Positions 20,801-30,600 of a DNA stretch of 64,000 bases are shown here, in pieces (position 1 is the stretch's first letter; the number at the start of each line of letters is the position of its first letter). The position numbers and the translations under genes are program-made. Source of the stretch: Adhaeribacter soli (lineage in GTDB: Bacteria; Bacteroidota; Bacteroidia; Cytophagales; Hymenobacteraceae); the NCBI RefSeq assembly GCF_008727925.1, contig NZ_VTWT01000002.1, positions 650,796 through 714,795 of the forward strand, in the 5' to 3' direction. The notes under the pieces are model-generated. The model searched no databases, was not told the DNA's origin, and saw only the letters and a list, made by a program, of their open reading frames with translations.

Positions 20801-22228
20801 GTGCTCCGCGCCTTAATGACGGCCCGCAACCTGAACGTAACCTATACCCGCAGCGAAGGATCTTTACTGCCGGGCTACCTGCCACGCACCAAGTTCTTCG
20901 GTTTCGAGGAAGGGTTCGATGCGCCGGGCTTCGGGTTTATTGCCGGTAAACAATACGGTTTGGATGAGCTTTATAACCGCGCCGCCAATAACGGCTGGTA
21001 CACCGACAGCAGCCAATACCTGCAAACGCCGCTCAGCTCCCTGAAAACCTGGAGCCTGGGCATCCGGACCGAACTGCAGCCGATCCGGAACTTTAACATT
21101 TTGTTAGATGCTAAGAAAGACGTTTCGGATATCCGCGAAGTATTCTATCGCATACCGGTAGACGACAGCACCGCTTTCCCGATTCCGGGCAGAGGGGCCG
21201 AACCACAGAACCCGATCAATACCGGTTCGTTCAGCGTTTCCACAGTAACGATCCAGACCATGTTCGAATCCCGGCCGAAGAGCAACGTTTCTTCTGCTTT
21301 TGAACGCTTCATCGAAAACCGCCAGATCATCCTGAACCAGTTACTAACCAATCCGGAAACAAACCAGGGCTTCAGTCCGCAGGATAGCGTTTATAAGCTG
21401 AATTCCCAGGATGTACTGATTCCGGCGTTCGAGCTGGCTTACAAAGGAAAATCGGCAGCAGGCAATTACAAAACCGAACGCGCCAAAGCCGGCGACCTCG
21501 TGAAACGTATTCCGCTGCCGAACTGGCGCATCGATTATTCCGGCCTTTCGGACCTGGCATTCGTGAAACGGTACTTAAGTTCTATCTCGATCTCGCACGG
21601 CTATACTTCGGTTTACGGGGTCACCAACTTTGCCAGCTCGCTTGCTTATACCACGCCGAACCTGGGCTTCCCGACCGAACGCAACGAACGGGGCGAATTC
21701 ATTCCGTATTACGTGATCAGCCAGGTAACCATTATGGAACGCCTGACGCCGCTGCTGGGAGTTAACTTTAAAACCAAGAACAACATTACCGGCCGGATCG
21801 AATATAAAACGGAACGAAATTTAAGTCTGAACCTGAGCAACGCCCAGGTAACCGAAACCCGCGTGAGCGACATTGTGATCGGAGCCGGTTATGCTACCAG
21901 CAATTTCCGCATTCCGTTCCGGATAAACGGCGAATACAAAACGCTGAAAAACGAACTGAATGCCCGTCTGGACCTTTCTATCCGCGACAACACCATTGTG
22001 CTGCACTCCATCGTTCAGGACAACCAAGGCGCGGAAAAGAGCCGGAACGAAGTAACGAACGGTAACCTGCAGCTGCAATTACGGCCAACCATCGATTATA
22101 CCATTAACCGGAACCTGAACCTGCAGTTCTACTTTACCCGTACCATTTCCGACCCGAAGATCTCGACTTCGTTCAAGAATACGGTTACCGAGGGTGGTAT
22201 TCAGCTCCGCTACAGTCTGTCGCAATAA
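14870..22228 (+). CDS. sprA: SprA, outer-membrane translocon of the type IX secretion system
   Basis: 2452 residues, the very large size typical of SprA. I accept a TTG start at 14870 because it gives a plausible signal peptide (MISIKGRKQTIAASVAVISL, ending near SQA) and no ATG follows for more than 100 codons. Recognisable SprA stretches include FNWDTKANFEFENNMKLEYT, the FIDDFESVKTPYSLGG segment and many amphipathic strands of a giant beta barrel (known 36-strand fold). SprA is the pore through which T9SS cargo crosses the outer membrane; the sorted proteins at 24697 and 34428 would be clients. It follows ruvA and precedes gcvH. A 7-bp repeat array lies after its stop codon. Confidence 0.95.
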   Translation: MISIKGRKQTIAASVAVISLLAWLSQAATVGNRSNLTGFRTFRSILAADTTGQDTTRNRKYTPSTRPNYRPKDRQGDPFSTRPSRSPFDLGQPGNVTTNVELDDSLRHYNITEQMGELDYRNPSYMTFEEYSRFQQQQAIRNYWRTKTAGQDGESVVASKRVIPKIYISSAFDRIFGGNYVDIRPNGNVTLKFGARFNRNFNRQLPLRQQRVGDFEFDQNITLNLIGQIGEKLKLSFNWDTKANFEFENNMKLEYTGYDEEIIRKIEAGNVSLPLNNSLISGGQNLFGVKTQLQFGRLSVTALASNIRGRADEVRIQNGGQNRLFEIKASDYDRDRHFFLSQFFRDRYDNALKGLPLVNSGITIRRLEVYITNDNRATENLRNMVALMDLAEGNPNALHDPLLATNGSTRTPADNKANNLYKLLTNGGSAARDNNTVDQFLQSQIPAPAGQGFNKAIDFEHVKARKLNQAEYKFNPQLGYISLNSALLPEQVLGVSYEYTLNGKTYKVGELQDDYQNVTDNQVIFLKMLKSTNPALGLPTWDLMMKNIYSLNASQVSRDNFQMNVIYKDDETGTDLNSLREGDLTKDRPLVQVFNMDNVNRNNDRPADGNFDFLTDITIDPENGRIIFPVVEPFGSFLRGRFQAGNEDQAEKDRLIQKYVFQELYDSTQTDAQQFAEKNKFFLTGRYQATATDEIVLPGIQIAEGSVQVFSGGTQLQAGVDYQVDYGLGRVKILNPSYMNAASDLRVTFEKAEIINVQPRTLMGARFDYKFNPDFTLGGTVLHLAEKPFVYRVGIGDEPSNNTIYGLDLNYRRESRFLTKMTDKLPIVQTKVPSVITINSEFAQLLPAKSKLKGEDGVSFIDDFESVKTPYSLGGFNNTGWRLAATPFVPGDRFGASKEGREYAFTRAKLAWYSIDQVYYTGSSQKPSNIGTGDLKNHYIRAVQKREIFPNRDPEIANTNEYTFDMAYYPGERGMYNFTPKIQQDGKHFDGTVNPKNNYGGISREITFDTDFDNANIEYMEFWMMDPFIKGPNGVIDDNENPPTSNDTRTTGGSLVFNLGNVSEDLMKDNNRYEFENGLPTANNSNADTDETPWGRVTTLSFLTDAFDNNAGSRSQQDIGLDGLNDSDEKAFFQSIYGYGNLDDPSGDNFRHHLNADYTARNVKILGRYKNINGMEGNSPENSIEASYPYPDKEDLNKDNVVSDVERYYEYTVPLTPGELEVGTNPYIVDKVENNINGDKVTWYQFRIPIRTPMARNVNGISGYKSIRFMRMYLTDFDDPVVLRLVQFQFVANQWRKFQSSLTEKPGTCIGFCDPSADAFDVSAVNIEENGEASGSTIPYVLPPGTQRQDDYASQNKRRLNEQSMQLCVENLLDGFGKGVYKNVSMDMLIYKRLKMFIHAESPNDVTQDNQMRAYIRIGTDYTQNYYEYSVPLKMTRQGTTDPNAIWPQENEIDVAFSDFIDIKSMRNNMFADKRTPFSQERDGKIITVVGNPDFSSVQGIMIGIMNPRDNGMAQTACIWVNELRVSDFDKTAGWAATTRVNAKLADVADITATGRYTTVGFGSIQQKIAERARENTKQFDLNSNITADKFIPSGLGLKVPLSFQYSVTEMEPRYDPLEGDMELSKSLEKYQDNPEEKAEYRKEVIDRTTTKSVSLLNVRKEKTNPDAKPRVYDIENLSVSYAYSEKLHTNILTDQDITKTYTGGLAYTYNATPKNFAPFEQSTLFASPYLKPLKELNATFLPSRLAFRADLDRRYNKLQLQRRNNPYELPTTTGIAPLYQKNFFFNRIYDLKWDLTKAISFDYTATNRAVIDEPYGENTAAANKVVWENLKNLGRTTNFDQTAAINYRLPLEKFPLTDWISADTRYAATYSWTASSNALNSLSDTASSQLKLGNTIQNNAETSVNGRIDLVKLYNKVKFLNKINNEKPKQANAQKPGAKVPQRVTAKLPTNVKNPEEAKKAQKDTTKTRELKGLKTVLRALMTARNLNVTYTRSEGSLLPGYLPRTKFFGFEEGFDAPGFGFIAGKQYGLDELYNRAANNGWYTDSSQYLQTPLSSLKTWSLGIRTELQPIRNFNILLDAKKDVSDIREVFYRIPVDDSTAFPIPGRGAEPQNPINTGSFSVSTVTIQTMFESRPKSNVSSAFERFIENRQIILNQLLTNPETNQGFSPQDSVYKLNSQDVLIPAFELAYKGKSAAGNYKTERAKAGDLVKRIPLPNWRIDYSGLSDLAFVKRYLSSISISHGYTSVYGVTNFASSLAYTTPNLGFPTERNERGEFIPYYVISQVTIMERLTPLLGVNFKTKNNITGRIEYKTERNLSLNLSNAQVTETRVSDIVIGAGYATSNFRIPFRINGEYKTLKNELNARLDLSIRDNTIVLHSIVQDNQGAEKSRNEVTNGNLQLQLRPTIDYTINRNLNLQFYFTRTISDPKISTSFKNTVTEGGIQLRYSLSQ

Positions 22229-22266
22229 ATGGTACCGGTTTATGCTAAAAAACAGTAAAACTGAAT

Positions 22267-22399
22267 TAATGGCTAATTGTTGATTGCTAATTGTTAATTG
22301 CAAATGCAATACCTATTTTTGAGCCGAAATTAACCGGCGTTAATTATCTTTTCGTTTTTAAAAACAATCAGCCATTAACAATCACCAATAAACAACTAA
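22267..22399. repeat. Two inverted arrays of 7-bp units between sprA and gcvH
   Basis: From 22267 to 22301 five units in strict 7-bp register: TAATGGC, TAATTGT, TGATTGC, TAATTGT, TAATTGC. From 22365 to 22399 five more: CAATCAG, CCATTAA, CAATCAC, CAATAAA, CAACTAA. The second set is the complementary type (TGATTG on the other strand), so the arrays can partly pair across about 63 bases. The first begins 38 bases after the sprA stop; the second ends 4 bases before the gcvH ATG. Similar arrays follow several other genes in this window. Confidence 0.65.
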
Positions 22400-22403
22400 A
22401 ACC

Positions 22404-22784
22404 ATGAATTTACCAGGCGAACTGAAATACACCAAAGAGCACGAGTGGGTACGCATTGAAGGCGACACGGCCGTTATCGGCATCACGGATTTTGCGCAGC
22501 GCGAACTGGGCGACATCGTGTACGTAGACATCGACACGGTTGACAAAAAGGTGAACCGCGATGAAGTTTTCGGTACCGTTGAAGCCGTAAAAACGGTGTC
22601 TGACCTTTTCTCCCCGCTTACCGGCACAGTACAGGAACTGAACGAAAAACTGGGCGCTAACCCGGAACTGGTAAACTCAGATGCGTACGGCGACGGCTGG
22701 ATGATCAAGATGAGCATCGACAACAAAGCCGAGCTGGACGAACTGCTTTCGGCAGAAGCCTACGGCGAGCTGATCGGCGCTTAA
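22404..22784 (+). CDS. gcvH: Glycine cleavage system H protein
   Basis: 126 residues, the usual GcvH length. KEHEWVRIEGDTAVIGITDFA opens the lipoyl-carrier fold, and Lys63 in GTVEAVKTVSDL is the lipoylation site. The lipoyl arm carries the aminomethyl group from glycine between P, T and L proteins. The other gcv genes are not nearby, which is normal for Bacteroidota, where gcvH follows sprA. I see no glycine riboswitch upstream; the space is taken by the 7-bp array. The vanZ-like gene starts 28 bases later. Confidence 0.96.
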   Translation: MNLPGELKYTKEHEWVRIEGDTAVIGITDFAQRELGDIVYVDIDTVDKKVNRDEVFGTVEAVKTVSDLFSPLTGTVQELNEKLGANPELVNSDAYGDGWMIKMSIDNKAELDELLSAEAYGELIGA

Positions 22785-22812
22785 TTTTCATTACCTCCTT
22801 TCTGTAAGCGGT

Positions 22813-23199
22813 TTGTTTATCCGTTACTATTTCCCGGCACTTTTGTGGGCAGCAGTGGTTTTGTTCTTAACCCTGCTGCCCTCAAATGCCTTGCCCGAAA
22901 CGCCCGAATGGAAATTCCTTTCCTTCGATACCTTCTGCCACGCGGCTACCTTTGCCCTTCTTACTTTCCTGGTTATCCGCAGTTTTTACTTCCATTACGG
23001 CAATCCGCGTTCCCTCCGCTATACCATTGGCGTTTCCCTGGCGCTTTGCCTTTTCCTGGGCATCCTTATCGAACTCCTCCAAATGGTAATGAAGCAAGGG
23101 CGCCACGGCGAAATTTCCGATGTGGTAAGCGATTTTATCGGATCCCTGGCTGGCGCCGCATTTTTTTATTACCTCAGCCGCCGCAAACTCGTATTCTAA
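22813..23199 (+). CDS. VanZ family membrane protein
   Basis: 128 residues from a TTG start at 22813; no ATG occurs in frame before the last third of the protein, and the first helix begins at once (MFIRYYFPALLWAAVVLFLT). Four membrane segments are visible. The conserved VanZ polar residues sit in FDTFCHAATFALL and in LIELLQMVMKQGRHGEISDV with VVSDFIGSLAGA. VanZ-family proteins have been linked to teicoplanin resistance in enterococci, but in Bacteroidota they are housekeeping-like partners of gcvH with no proven role. It follows gcvH by 28 bases. Confidence 0.85.
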   Translation: MFIRYYFPALLWAAVVLFLTLLPSNALPETPEWKFLSFDTFCHAATFALLTFLVIRSFYFHYGNPRSLRYTIGVSLALCLFLGILIELLQMVMKQGRHGEISDVVSDFIGSLAGAAFFYYLSRRKLVF

Positions 23200-23261
23200 A
23201 GTACTTTTTTCAACCAAAACCCAGCGTTTTATCAGGCTCCTGATAAACCTTAATTTGCTGT

Positions 23262-24527
23262 ATGCGCATTTGCCGGCTTTTACTTTTCCTCCTCTTCCCT
23301 TCCGGAGTCTTTGCCCAGGACATGGCGCGGGTAAAACAAAATTTATTTACCCTTTGCAGTCCGGAATTTAACGGCCGGGGTTACGTAAAAGATGGCGATA
23401 AAAAAGCCGCCGGTCTTATTCAGCAACAATTCCGGCAGGCCGGTTTACAGGCTTTTAACGACAACTATTACCAGACTTTTAGCCTGCCGGTGAATACGGT
23501 TCAGGAAGTGAAACTGAAGATCGATAACCGGAAACTGAAGCCCGGCCGGGACTTTATTCCCGATGCGGGCATTGGGCCCGGAAAAGGAAAGCTCCGCGTG
23601 CTGCCCCTCGATACGCTTATATTTACGGATGAAGTACGGGGCGAACAATTCCTGGAAAAAAGCCTGACCGGTTACGCGCTGCTGATGCCGGAAAAATTCT
23701 GGGCAAAACGAAACATCCTGCCCGCTATTTTTGCGCAAAGAATGCAAAGCGCTTCCGCCCTGCTTATTACCCAACCCGCAAAGCTTACCTACACCGTTGC
23801 CAGAGAGCAGCATGCCCAACCACGTTTCGAAGTATTGCAGAAAAGGGTAGCCAAAACGCCAAAAAAAGTAAAGTTTGAAGCCGAAGCGAAATTTATTCCC
23901 GCTTACCAGACCCAGAACGTAATCGGCTTTATCCCCGGCTCGGTTTACCCCGATTCCTTTATCGTTTTCTCCGCGCATTACGACCACCTGGGCAGCATTG
24001 GCAAGAAAACCTATTTTCCCGGCGCCAACGACAATGCCAGCGGCACTTCCCTCCTGCTTGAACTGGCGCACTACTACGGCAAACCCGAAAACCGCCCTGA
24101 ATATTCCATCGCGTTTATGGCCTTCGGCGCCGAAGAAGCCGGTCTGGTGGGTTCGAAATACTATGTAGAGAATCCTTTATTCCCGCTGCAACAAATAAAA
24201 TTCCTCCTGAACCTTGATTTAACGGGTACCGGGGAGGCTGGCTTAATGGTGGTAAACGGGCGGGTTCACGAAAAGGCATTTGCCCGGTTAAAAAGCATAA
24301 GCGACGAAAAACGGTATTTCCCGGAAGTAAAAGCCCGGGGCAAAGCCGCTAATTCCGATCATTTTCCCTTCTCCGAAAAAGGCGTCCCGGCTTTCTTCTG
24401 CTACACCCTTGGCGGCACTGCTGCCTACCACGACATAAACGACAAACCCGAAACCCTGCCGCTGACTAAATTTCAGGAATTATTCCGTTTGATGGTGGAT
24501 TTTTCGCGGGGGTTCCGGGGATTGTAG
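23262..24527 (+). CDS. Secreted M28 family zinc peptidase
   Basis: 421 residues with a signal peptide (MRICRLLLFLLFPSGVFAQ). The M28 metal ligands and catalytic residues are in place: His239 and Asp241 in SAHYDHLG, Asp257 in GANDNASG, Glu291/Glu292 in FGAEEAGL, an aspartate in LLNLDLTGTG and a late histidine in AAYHDINDKPETL. About 190 residues before the catalytic domain have room for a PA-like insert. It should be an aminopeptidase acting in the periplasm or outside; the substrate is unknown. The stop codon TAG lies inside a 28-base perfect palindrome (24524-24551). Confidence 0.9.
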   Translation: MRICRLLLFLLFPSGVFAQDMARVKQNLFTLCSPEFNGRGYVKDGDKKAAGLIQQQFRQAGLQAFNDNYYQTFSLPVNTVQEVKLKIDNRKLKPGRDFIPDAGIGPGKGKLRVLPLDTLIFTDEVRGEQFLEKSLTGYALLMPEKFWAKRNILPAIFAQRMQSASALLITQPAKLTYTVAREQHAQPRFEVLQKRVAKTPKKVKFEAEAKFIPAYQTQNVIGFIPGSVYPDSFIVFSAHYDHLGSIGKKTYFPGANDNASGTSLLLELAHYYGKPENRPEYSIAFMAFGAEEAGLVGSKYYVENPLFPLQQIKFLLNLDLTGTGEAGLMVVNGRVHEKAFARLKSISDEKRYFPEVKARGKAANSDHFPFSEKGVPAFFCYTLGGTAAYHDINDKPETLPLTKFQELFRLMVDFSRGFRGL

Positions 24528-24551
24528 AGACGCGATGCATCGCGTCTCTAC
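24524..24551. repeat. Perfect palindrome overlapping a stop codon
   Basis: Each 14-base arm reads GTAGAGACGCGATG, with no loop. The TAG stop of the M28 peptidase gene is bases 2-4 of the palindrome. A relative with arms GTAGAGACGCCCTA is at 31870-31898. It could act as a terminator, although no T run follows, or be a REP-type element inserted at the gene end. Confidence 0.8.
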
Positions 24552-24696
24552 CGGGCGTCTACGTTTTTGGCCTGTAAATTCCGGAAAACCACCCTTTATA
24601 ACAAAAATTTACCAACCCATACAACCATATAGGTATTTTCATTGTCTGTGCCGGAAAGGAATAATTTCCGAAAGCTAAATTCTTAAGCCACACGCT

Positions 24697-27600
24697 ATGA
24701 AAAACACTTTTGCTCTTCCGCTTTATTTAAGATTCTGCTTCCTTTTTGTTTTATGCCTGTGCTTTTTAGAGGGAACTGAATTAAAGGCCCAGACGGCACC
24801 TGCCAACGATAACTGCGCTGGTGCGCGGCTCCTCACTGCCGGTACGACCTGCGTGTTAACCAATTCCGGCTCCGCCAATGCTACGCAATCGTTAGCGGCT
24901 TGTGCAGCTGGCGGCTTAGCCGACGATGATGTTTGGTTCAAGTTTGTAGCGAATAAGGCCAACCTTACCGTACGGGTAAACAGTTCCAGTAATTACGATG
25001 CGGTGGTGGAGGTTTTCAGCGGTTCCTGCGGCAACCTTACTTCCCTGAAATGCCAGGATGAAACCGGCAGCGGCGCTATGGAACTGGCACACCTGAACAA
25101 CCTGACCCTGGCCGATACTTTTTACGTGCGGGTTTACCATTACAAAGCAGGCTCCGGTTCCGGTACTTTTTCGATCTGCGTGAGCCCGCCTTCCAACGAT
25201 TATTGCGAAGGCGCTTTGGAGTTACCGGTTAATTCCACTTGTATAACCACTAACGGAACTGTTGCCGGTGCCACTGGAACGCTGCCGTCCTGCGTTCCTA
25301 CAGGTATGCTGCCTAATGACGTATGGTATTCGTTTGTAGCAATTTCCCCGGTGCAGGAAATAACGGTAAAAGGGAATGGCACTTTTAATGCAGTAATGGA
25401 ATTATTTTCCGGTAGCTGCACAGCTATGAATAGTTTGCATTGTGAAGACCAGACTTTTCAGGGAGAAACTGAAGTGATGCAGTACGATCAGTTTATTACC
25501 GGGCAGCGCTACTTCGTAAGGGTTTACGATAAATTCAGTAATGCTTCGAATAAAACTTTTACAATCTGTGTAAAAGAAATAATCAGCCCGCCGGGTGCCA
25601 ACTGTGCTACGGCTGTAAACATTTCATCTATCCCATTTTACAGTGGTGTGCAAACCACCTGCGGGAAAGGTGATACCTACCGGAGTTATTGCAGCGAGCC
25701 GTATTCGCCGGGCGAAGATTTTGTTTTTAAATTAAATGTGACCAATGCTCCTGTCAAATACAAAATTAAATCCACTTACGTTTTGTATGTTTATGACGAT
25801 TGCCCTTCTGCAGGCGGCAATTGCCTGATACCAGGAATAGCCGGCGGCTCTGTGGCACAAGCGGCAGAAAAAGTAGTCAACTTTGCTCAGAACGGCACCT
25901 ATTATTTAATAGCCGACGATGGTTATGGCTGCGGAAATTTCCAGATTTCGGTAGAACCGGCCCCACCAAGCCCACCTAATGACGAATGCATTAATGCCAT
26001 TGCCTTAAGCCCCGGCAATATCTGTAATCCGGTTAATGGTACTACCTTAAATGCTACAATTTCGGATGCTTCGGCCTGCTCAGGCAACATCCAGGATGTT
26101 TGGTATAAGTTCACGGCTAAAACCACCTCTATGGAGATAAATGTTGCCGGGAATAATCATTCGGTGGAGCTTTTGACGGCGAATTGCCAGTCGCGTGTTT
26201 CTCTGAGTTGCCGCACACCCGCCTTTAGCAATTTTACAAGAACCGATCTGGTGGTAGGGCAGCAGTACTTTTTGCGGGTGTTTAATGGTTCCGGAAATTT
26301 TACCGTCTGCCTGCGGGAAATTCCTTCACCAGCCCCCCCACCAGCTCACGACGAATGTGCCGGCGCCATTCCAATTACCAATCTCTCCGGCACCTGCCAG
26401 CCAATAATGGGCACACTGGCCAATATGACCAAATCAGGTACGAACTGCCTGAACAACAACAGCCCGGATGCATGGTATTCTTTTATCGCCACCCAGGCTA
26501 ATTACCAGATAAGTCTAAAAAATCTATCCGGCGGAACAAATATGGTTTTCGAAGTGCTTTCCGGAAGTTGCGGAAACCTGCAGTCGCTGCGGTGCGCTTC
26601 GGCTAACTATGCTTCCGACTCAGCCTTTGCCCGCCTGGCCGGTCTGGTACCCGGAAATGTGTATTTTGTAAAAGTTTTTGCCGGGACTTTCGCTACTTCT
26701 ACCAATCTTGTTTACTCGCTCTGCATAAAAGAATTACCGAATTTGCCTGTAGGAACCAGTTGCCTGACGGCTGAAACAGTAAATGCTTTACCTTTTAACA
26801 GCGGCATCCGGACCAATTGCGGCAATGGATATAACTTCCTGGTTAATTGCAACGGTTCTCCGGTGGGTCAAGGTCACCTCTATAAATTTACGGTAAGCAA
26901 TGCGCCGGTGGCTTATAACATTTACCTGGCCAGCGCAGGTTTTACATATATAAAAACTACTGTTTTTTCCGGCTGCCCTGAATCCGCTCCAGCTTCCTGT
27001 ATAACAGGCACAAATAACATTTACAATTTTACAACCAACGGCACTTATTACGTTTTGGCAGCTGCTTCTTCCGGCTGCGGCAGTTACCAGCTTTTCATAA
27101 ACGAAGCGCCCCCAACCCCGGTTAACGACAACTGCTCCGGCGCCATTCCGCTAACCGTAAATGCTACCTTTGTGCCAACTGCCGGTTCTTCGTTAAACGC
27201 TACTCAAAGTGCTTCCGCCTGCTACCAGGGCACTCCGGATGATGATGTATGGTACTCTTTTGTTGCCACTACCCCGTTTCAGCAGATCAAAGTGATTGGC
27301 GATGCCGGCTATAACCCCATTATTCAGGTTTACCGGGGTACTTGTTCCGCCCTTACTACCGTTGCCTGCCGCGATTTCCCGAATCATCAGCCGGTGGAAA
27401 AATATGTATATGCTGACAACCTGGTACCTGGACAAACTTATTATGTACGGGTTTATCACGCCGAAGCCGGCGCAGGGCCAACCGGCGGTTTCCGCATCGG
27501 GATCATTGAGGCCTCCGGCCGGCCGGCCGGCTCGGTTTGCACCGATGCCATCCAGATTACGGCTATTCCTTTTTACAGCGGAAAACAAACCACCTGCGGC

Positions 27601-30600
27601 AAAGGCGACGACCTTAATGCCAGCGCCGCTTCCCTGTCTTTAGGCGAAGGGGAAGAAATGATCTACAAACTGAATATTACCAATGCTCCGGTTACTTACC
27701 AGTTCCGTTTGGGCGGCCTTGGCATTAACAAATCGCTTTGGGTACAAAACGGCTGCGGGGTGCCTCAACTTGGCTATATTCCGGGGCTGACTTCCCTTGG
27801 CTATATTGTAACCGGCAGCGATTCGGTTGCTTACAATAAGATCACCTTCCCTTCCAACGGAACCTACTATATCATTGCTGATTCTGAGGCTCCTACTTTC
27901 TGTACTGATTTTACCCTTAGTATAACGCCTGCCAGTACTACTCCTCCGGCTAATAATACTTGCCAGACGGCCTTGACTTTACCGGTAAACAGTTCCTGCA
28001 GTTATACCCCAGGCAGTTTACTGAATGCCACTCCAATGGGTACGACCGGCAATCCGCTGCTTGATGCTACGGCCGGAATCTGGTATAAATTTATTCCGGT
28101 TTCCCGGGGCCTTACTACCATTTCCATAAAAACCTCTGCTGCCATGGTTTTAAATACGAACGAAAAATCCGGTCCATGTGACTCTTTATCGCTGCTTTCG
28201 CCCTACAGACGCTATACAACAAGCAACACGATAAACTTCGATTTCTATAACCTGAAGCCGGGGAAGGAATATTTTATGCAGCTTTACACCCGTGCCAACC
28301 AGCAAGGCTCCGGCGAATATGAGATTTGCGCTTTCTCGCCTCCGGCCGTGCCAAACGATAATTGCAGCGGTGCCATTTCCATATCAACAAGTTCTTACGC
28401 CGCCCCTGTTTTCACATCCGGCTCTTCTGCCAACGGTCAGCCTTCTATGGCTGCCTGCAGCGGCAACGGCGACGATGATGTGTGGTACAGTTTTACAGCA
28501 ACCGAAACCCGGCACAAAGTTGTGCTGCAAAGCGGAAGCGGTTACGACGGCGTAATGGAAGTTTTTTCCGGCGCTTGTACGAACCTGCAACAACTGAAAT
28601 GTGCAGATGCCACAACTTCGGGCGGCCAGGAAAGTATGGAGCTTGATAATCTTAGTGTCGGACAGGTTTACTTCATAAAGGTTCATCATCAGGGTACAGG
28701 CTGGGGCAGCGGCAACTTCAGTTTAAGCGTTCAAACCTTACCTCCTCCCCCAGCTAACGATGACTGCGACCAGGCCATTTCACTGAACACCAGCACATCC
28801 TGTTCCCCGATTGCAGGTTCTACCATGAATGCAACGCAATCTTTGGCCGGCTGTAGCGGGGCAAAAGCTGCCGATGTGTGGTATAAATTTGTAGCAATAA
28901 GTCCTGAAAACACGGTAACGGTGCAAAGTACCGGCGATTTTGATGCGGTTGTTGAAATCTTCTCCGGGAACTGTAACGGCCTGAATTCCATGGTCTGCCG
29001 CGACTCCAGCAGCACTGCCGGCATAGAGCGGGCCAAAGCCGTTGGATTTACTCCGGGGGAAACCTATTACGTTCGGGTGTACGATTACCAAGGGAAAAGC
29101 CTGAATGGCAGCTTTACTATATGCGTAAGGAGTACTTCTACAGTAGCTGTGTTAACCGGCGAGCCGCTTGGTAACAGCAGAATTTTCTGCGCCGGCAGTT
29201 CCTTCAGATTACCGTTCCGGGCCTTGGGTACTTTTACTTCCGGCAACGATTTTGTGGCAGAACTCAGCAATGCCTCCGGCAGCTTTACCAACGCTATTGA
29301 AATCGGCCGGAAAACCGGAACCAGTTCAGATACTATTCCGGTACAATTGCCGGCCAATTTAATTTCCGGAACCGGTTACCGCTTAAGAGTTGTGGCAACT
29401 GCACCAGGGTACCAAGGAATAGTAAGTAATGCTATATTAACCATAAATGCTTTGCCGGTTGCCCCACAAGTCAGCACTCCGCCGACTTACTGCCCGGGCG
29501 AGCCGGTTGCAGCCCTTACCGCTACCGGAACCAACCTGAAATGGTACGCCAACCCGCAGCTGACTTCACTAGTGGGAACAGGTACCAGCTTTACTCCTGC
29601 TGCCTTAACCGCCACCACAACTTATTACGTTTCCCAAACCGTTAATGCCTGCGAGAGCCCGGCAGCACCGGTAACCATTACCTTTAAACCGGCGCCGAAT
29701 GCTACTTTCGCCAGCCTGAATGCAATTTATTGTATTTCACCGCAACCAATAACCTTGCAGCCAACCGTTTCCGGCGGAACTTTCAGCGGTACTTATGTAG
29801 TGAACAATACCTTTATTCCTTCTGTAGCCGGTATCTATACCATTAGTTACACCCTTACGCAGAACGGCTGTACGGCAAGCAGCTCCCAAACCGTAGAAGT
29901 TAAAGCCGCGCCAGCCGCCAATGTCGGTTCTGACCAGACGATGTGTTCAGGCGCTACCGTTCGGCTCGGTACGCCACCGGTAACCGGTCTGCAGTATATC
30001 TGGTCGCCAACTTCGGGCCTCAGCAATCCGACTATTGCCAATCCGGATTTTACCTGGGTGAACAATTTCACGCAAAACGATACCATTTTAAAACAGCTTC
30101 GGGTAACAGATCCGGCTACTGGCTGCACCAGCACCGCTCTGGTCTCAATTGTAGTGCGTGGCGTTCCGGTGGTTTCGGCGGGGCAAGACCAGACGGTTTG
30201 TCTGAATAACGGACTGCTGCAATTAACCGGTACGCCTATAGGTGGCACATGGAGCGGCTCTACTGCCGTTACCACTACTGGCTCTTTCAATCCATTGGCG
30301 GCTGGTCCTGGTGTACACAGGCTTATTTATACGATCCAGCAAAACGGCTGCACCCGCACCGATACAGTTGAGGTTACCGTTACTGCTTTACCTGTTGCTT
30401 TTGCCGGAGCAGATACTTCCGTTTGCTCCGGAGAAAACATAACCTTAGGTGCAACGGGCTCACGGGGTTATGCTTATAGCTGGTCTCCGGCTGCCGGCCT
30501 TAGCAGCACTTCTATTGCCAGTCCGACTTTTTCGCTCATAAATAATACTGTTCTTTCCGATACCATAGAGAAAGTAGTACTGGTAACTGATCTGGCCACC

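Noticed and set aside
22229..22403. Glycine riboswitch upstream of gcvH
   Set aside because: The space holds 7-bp arrays and no glycine aptamer core is visible.
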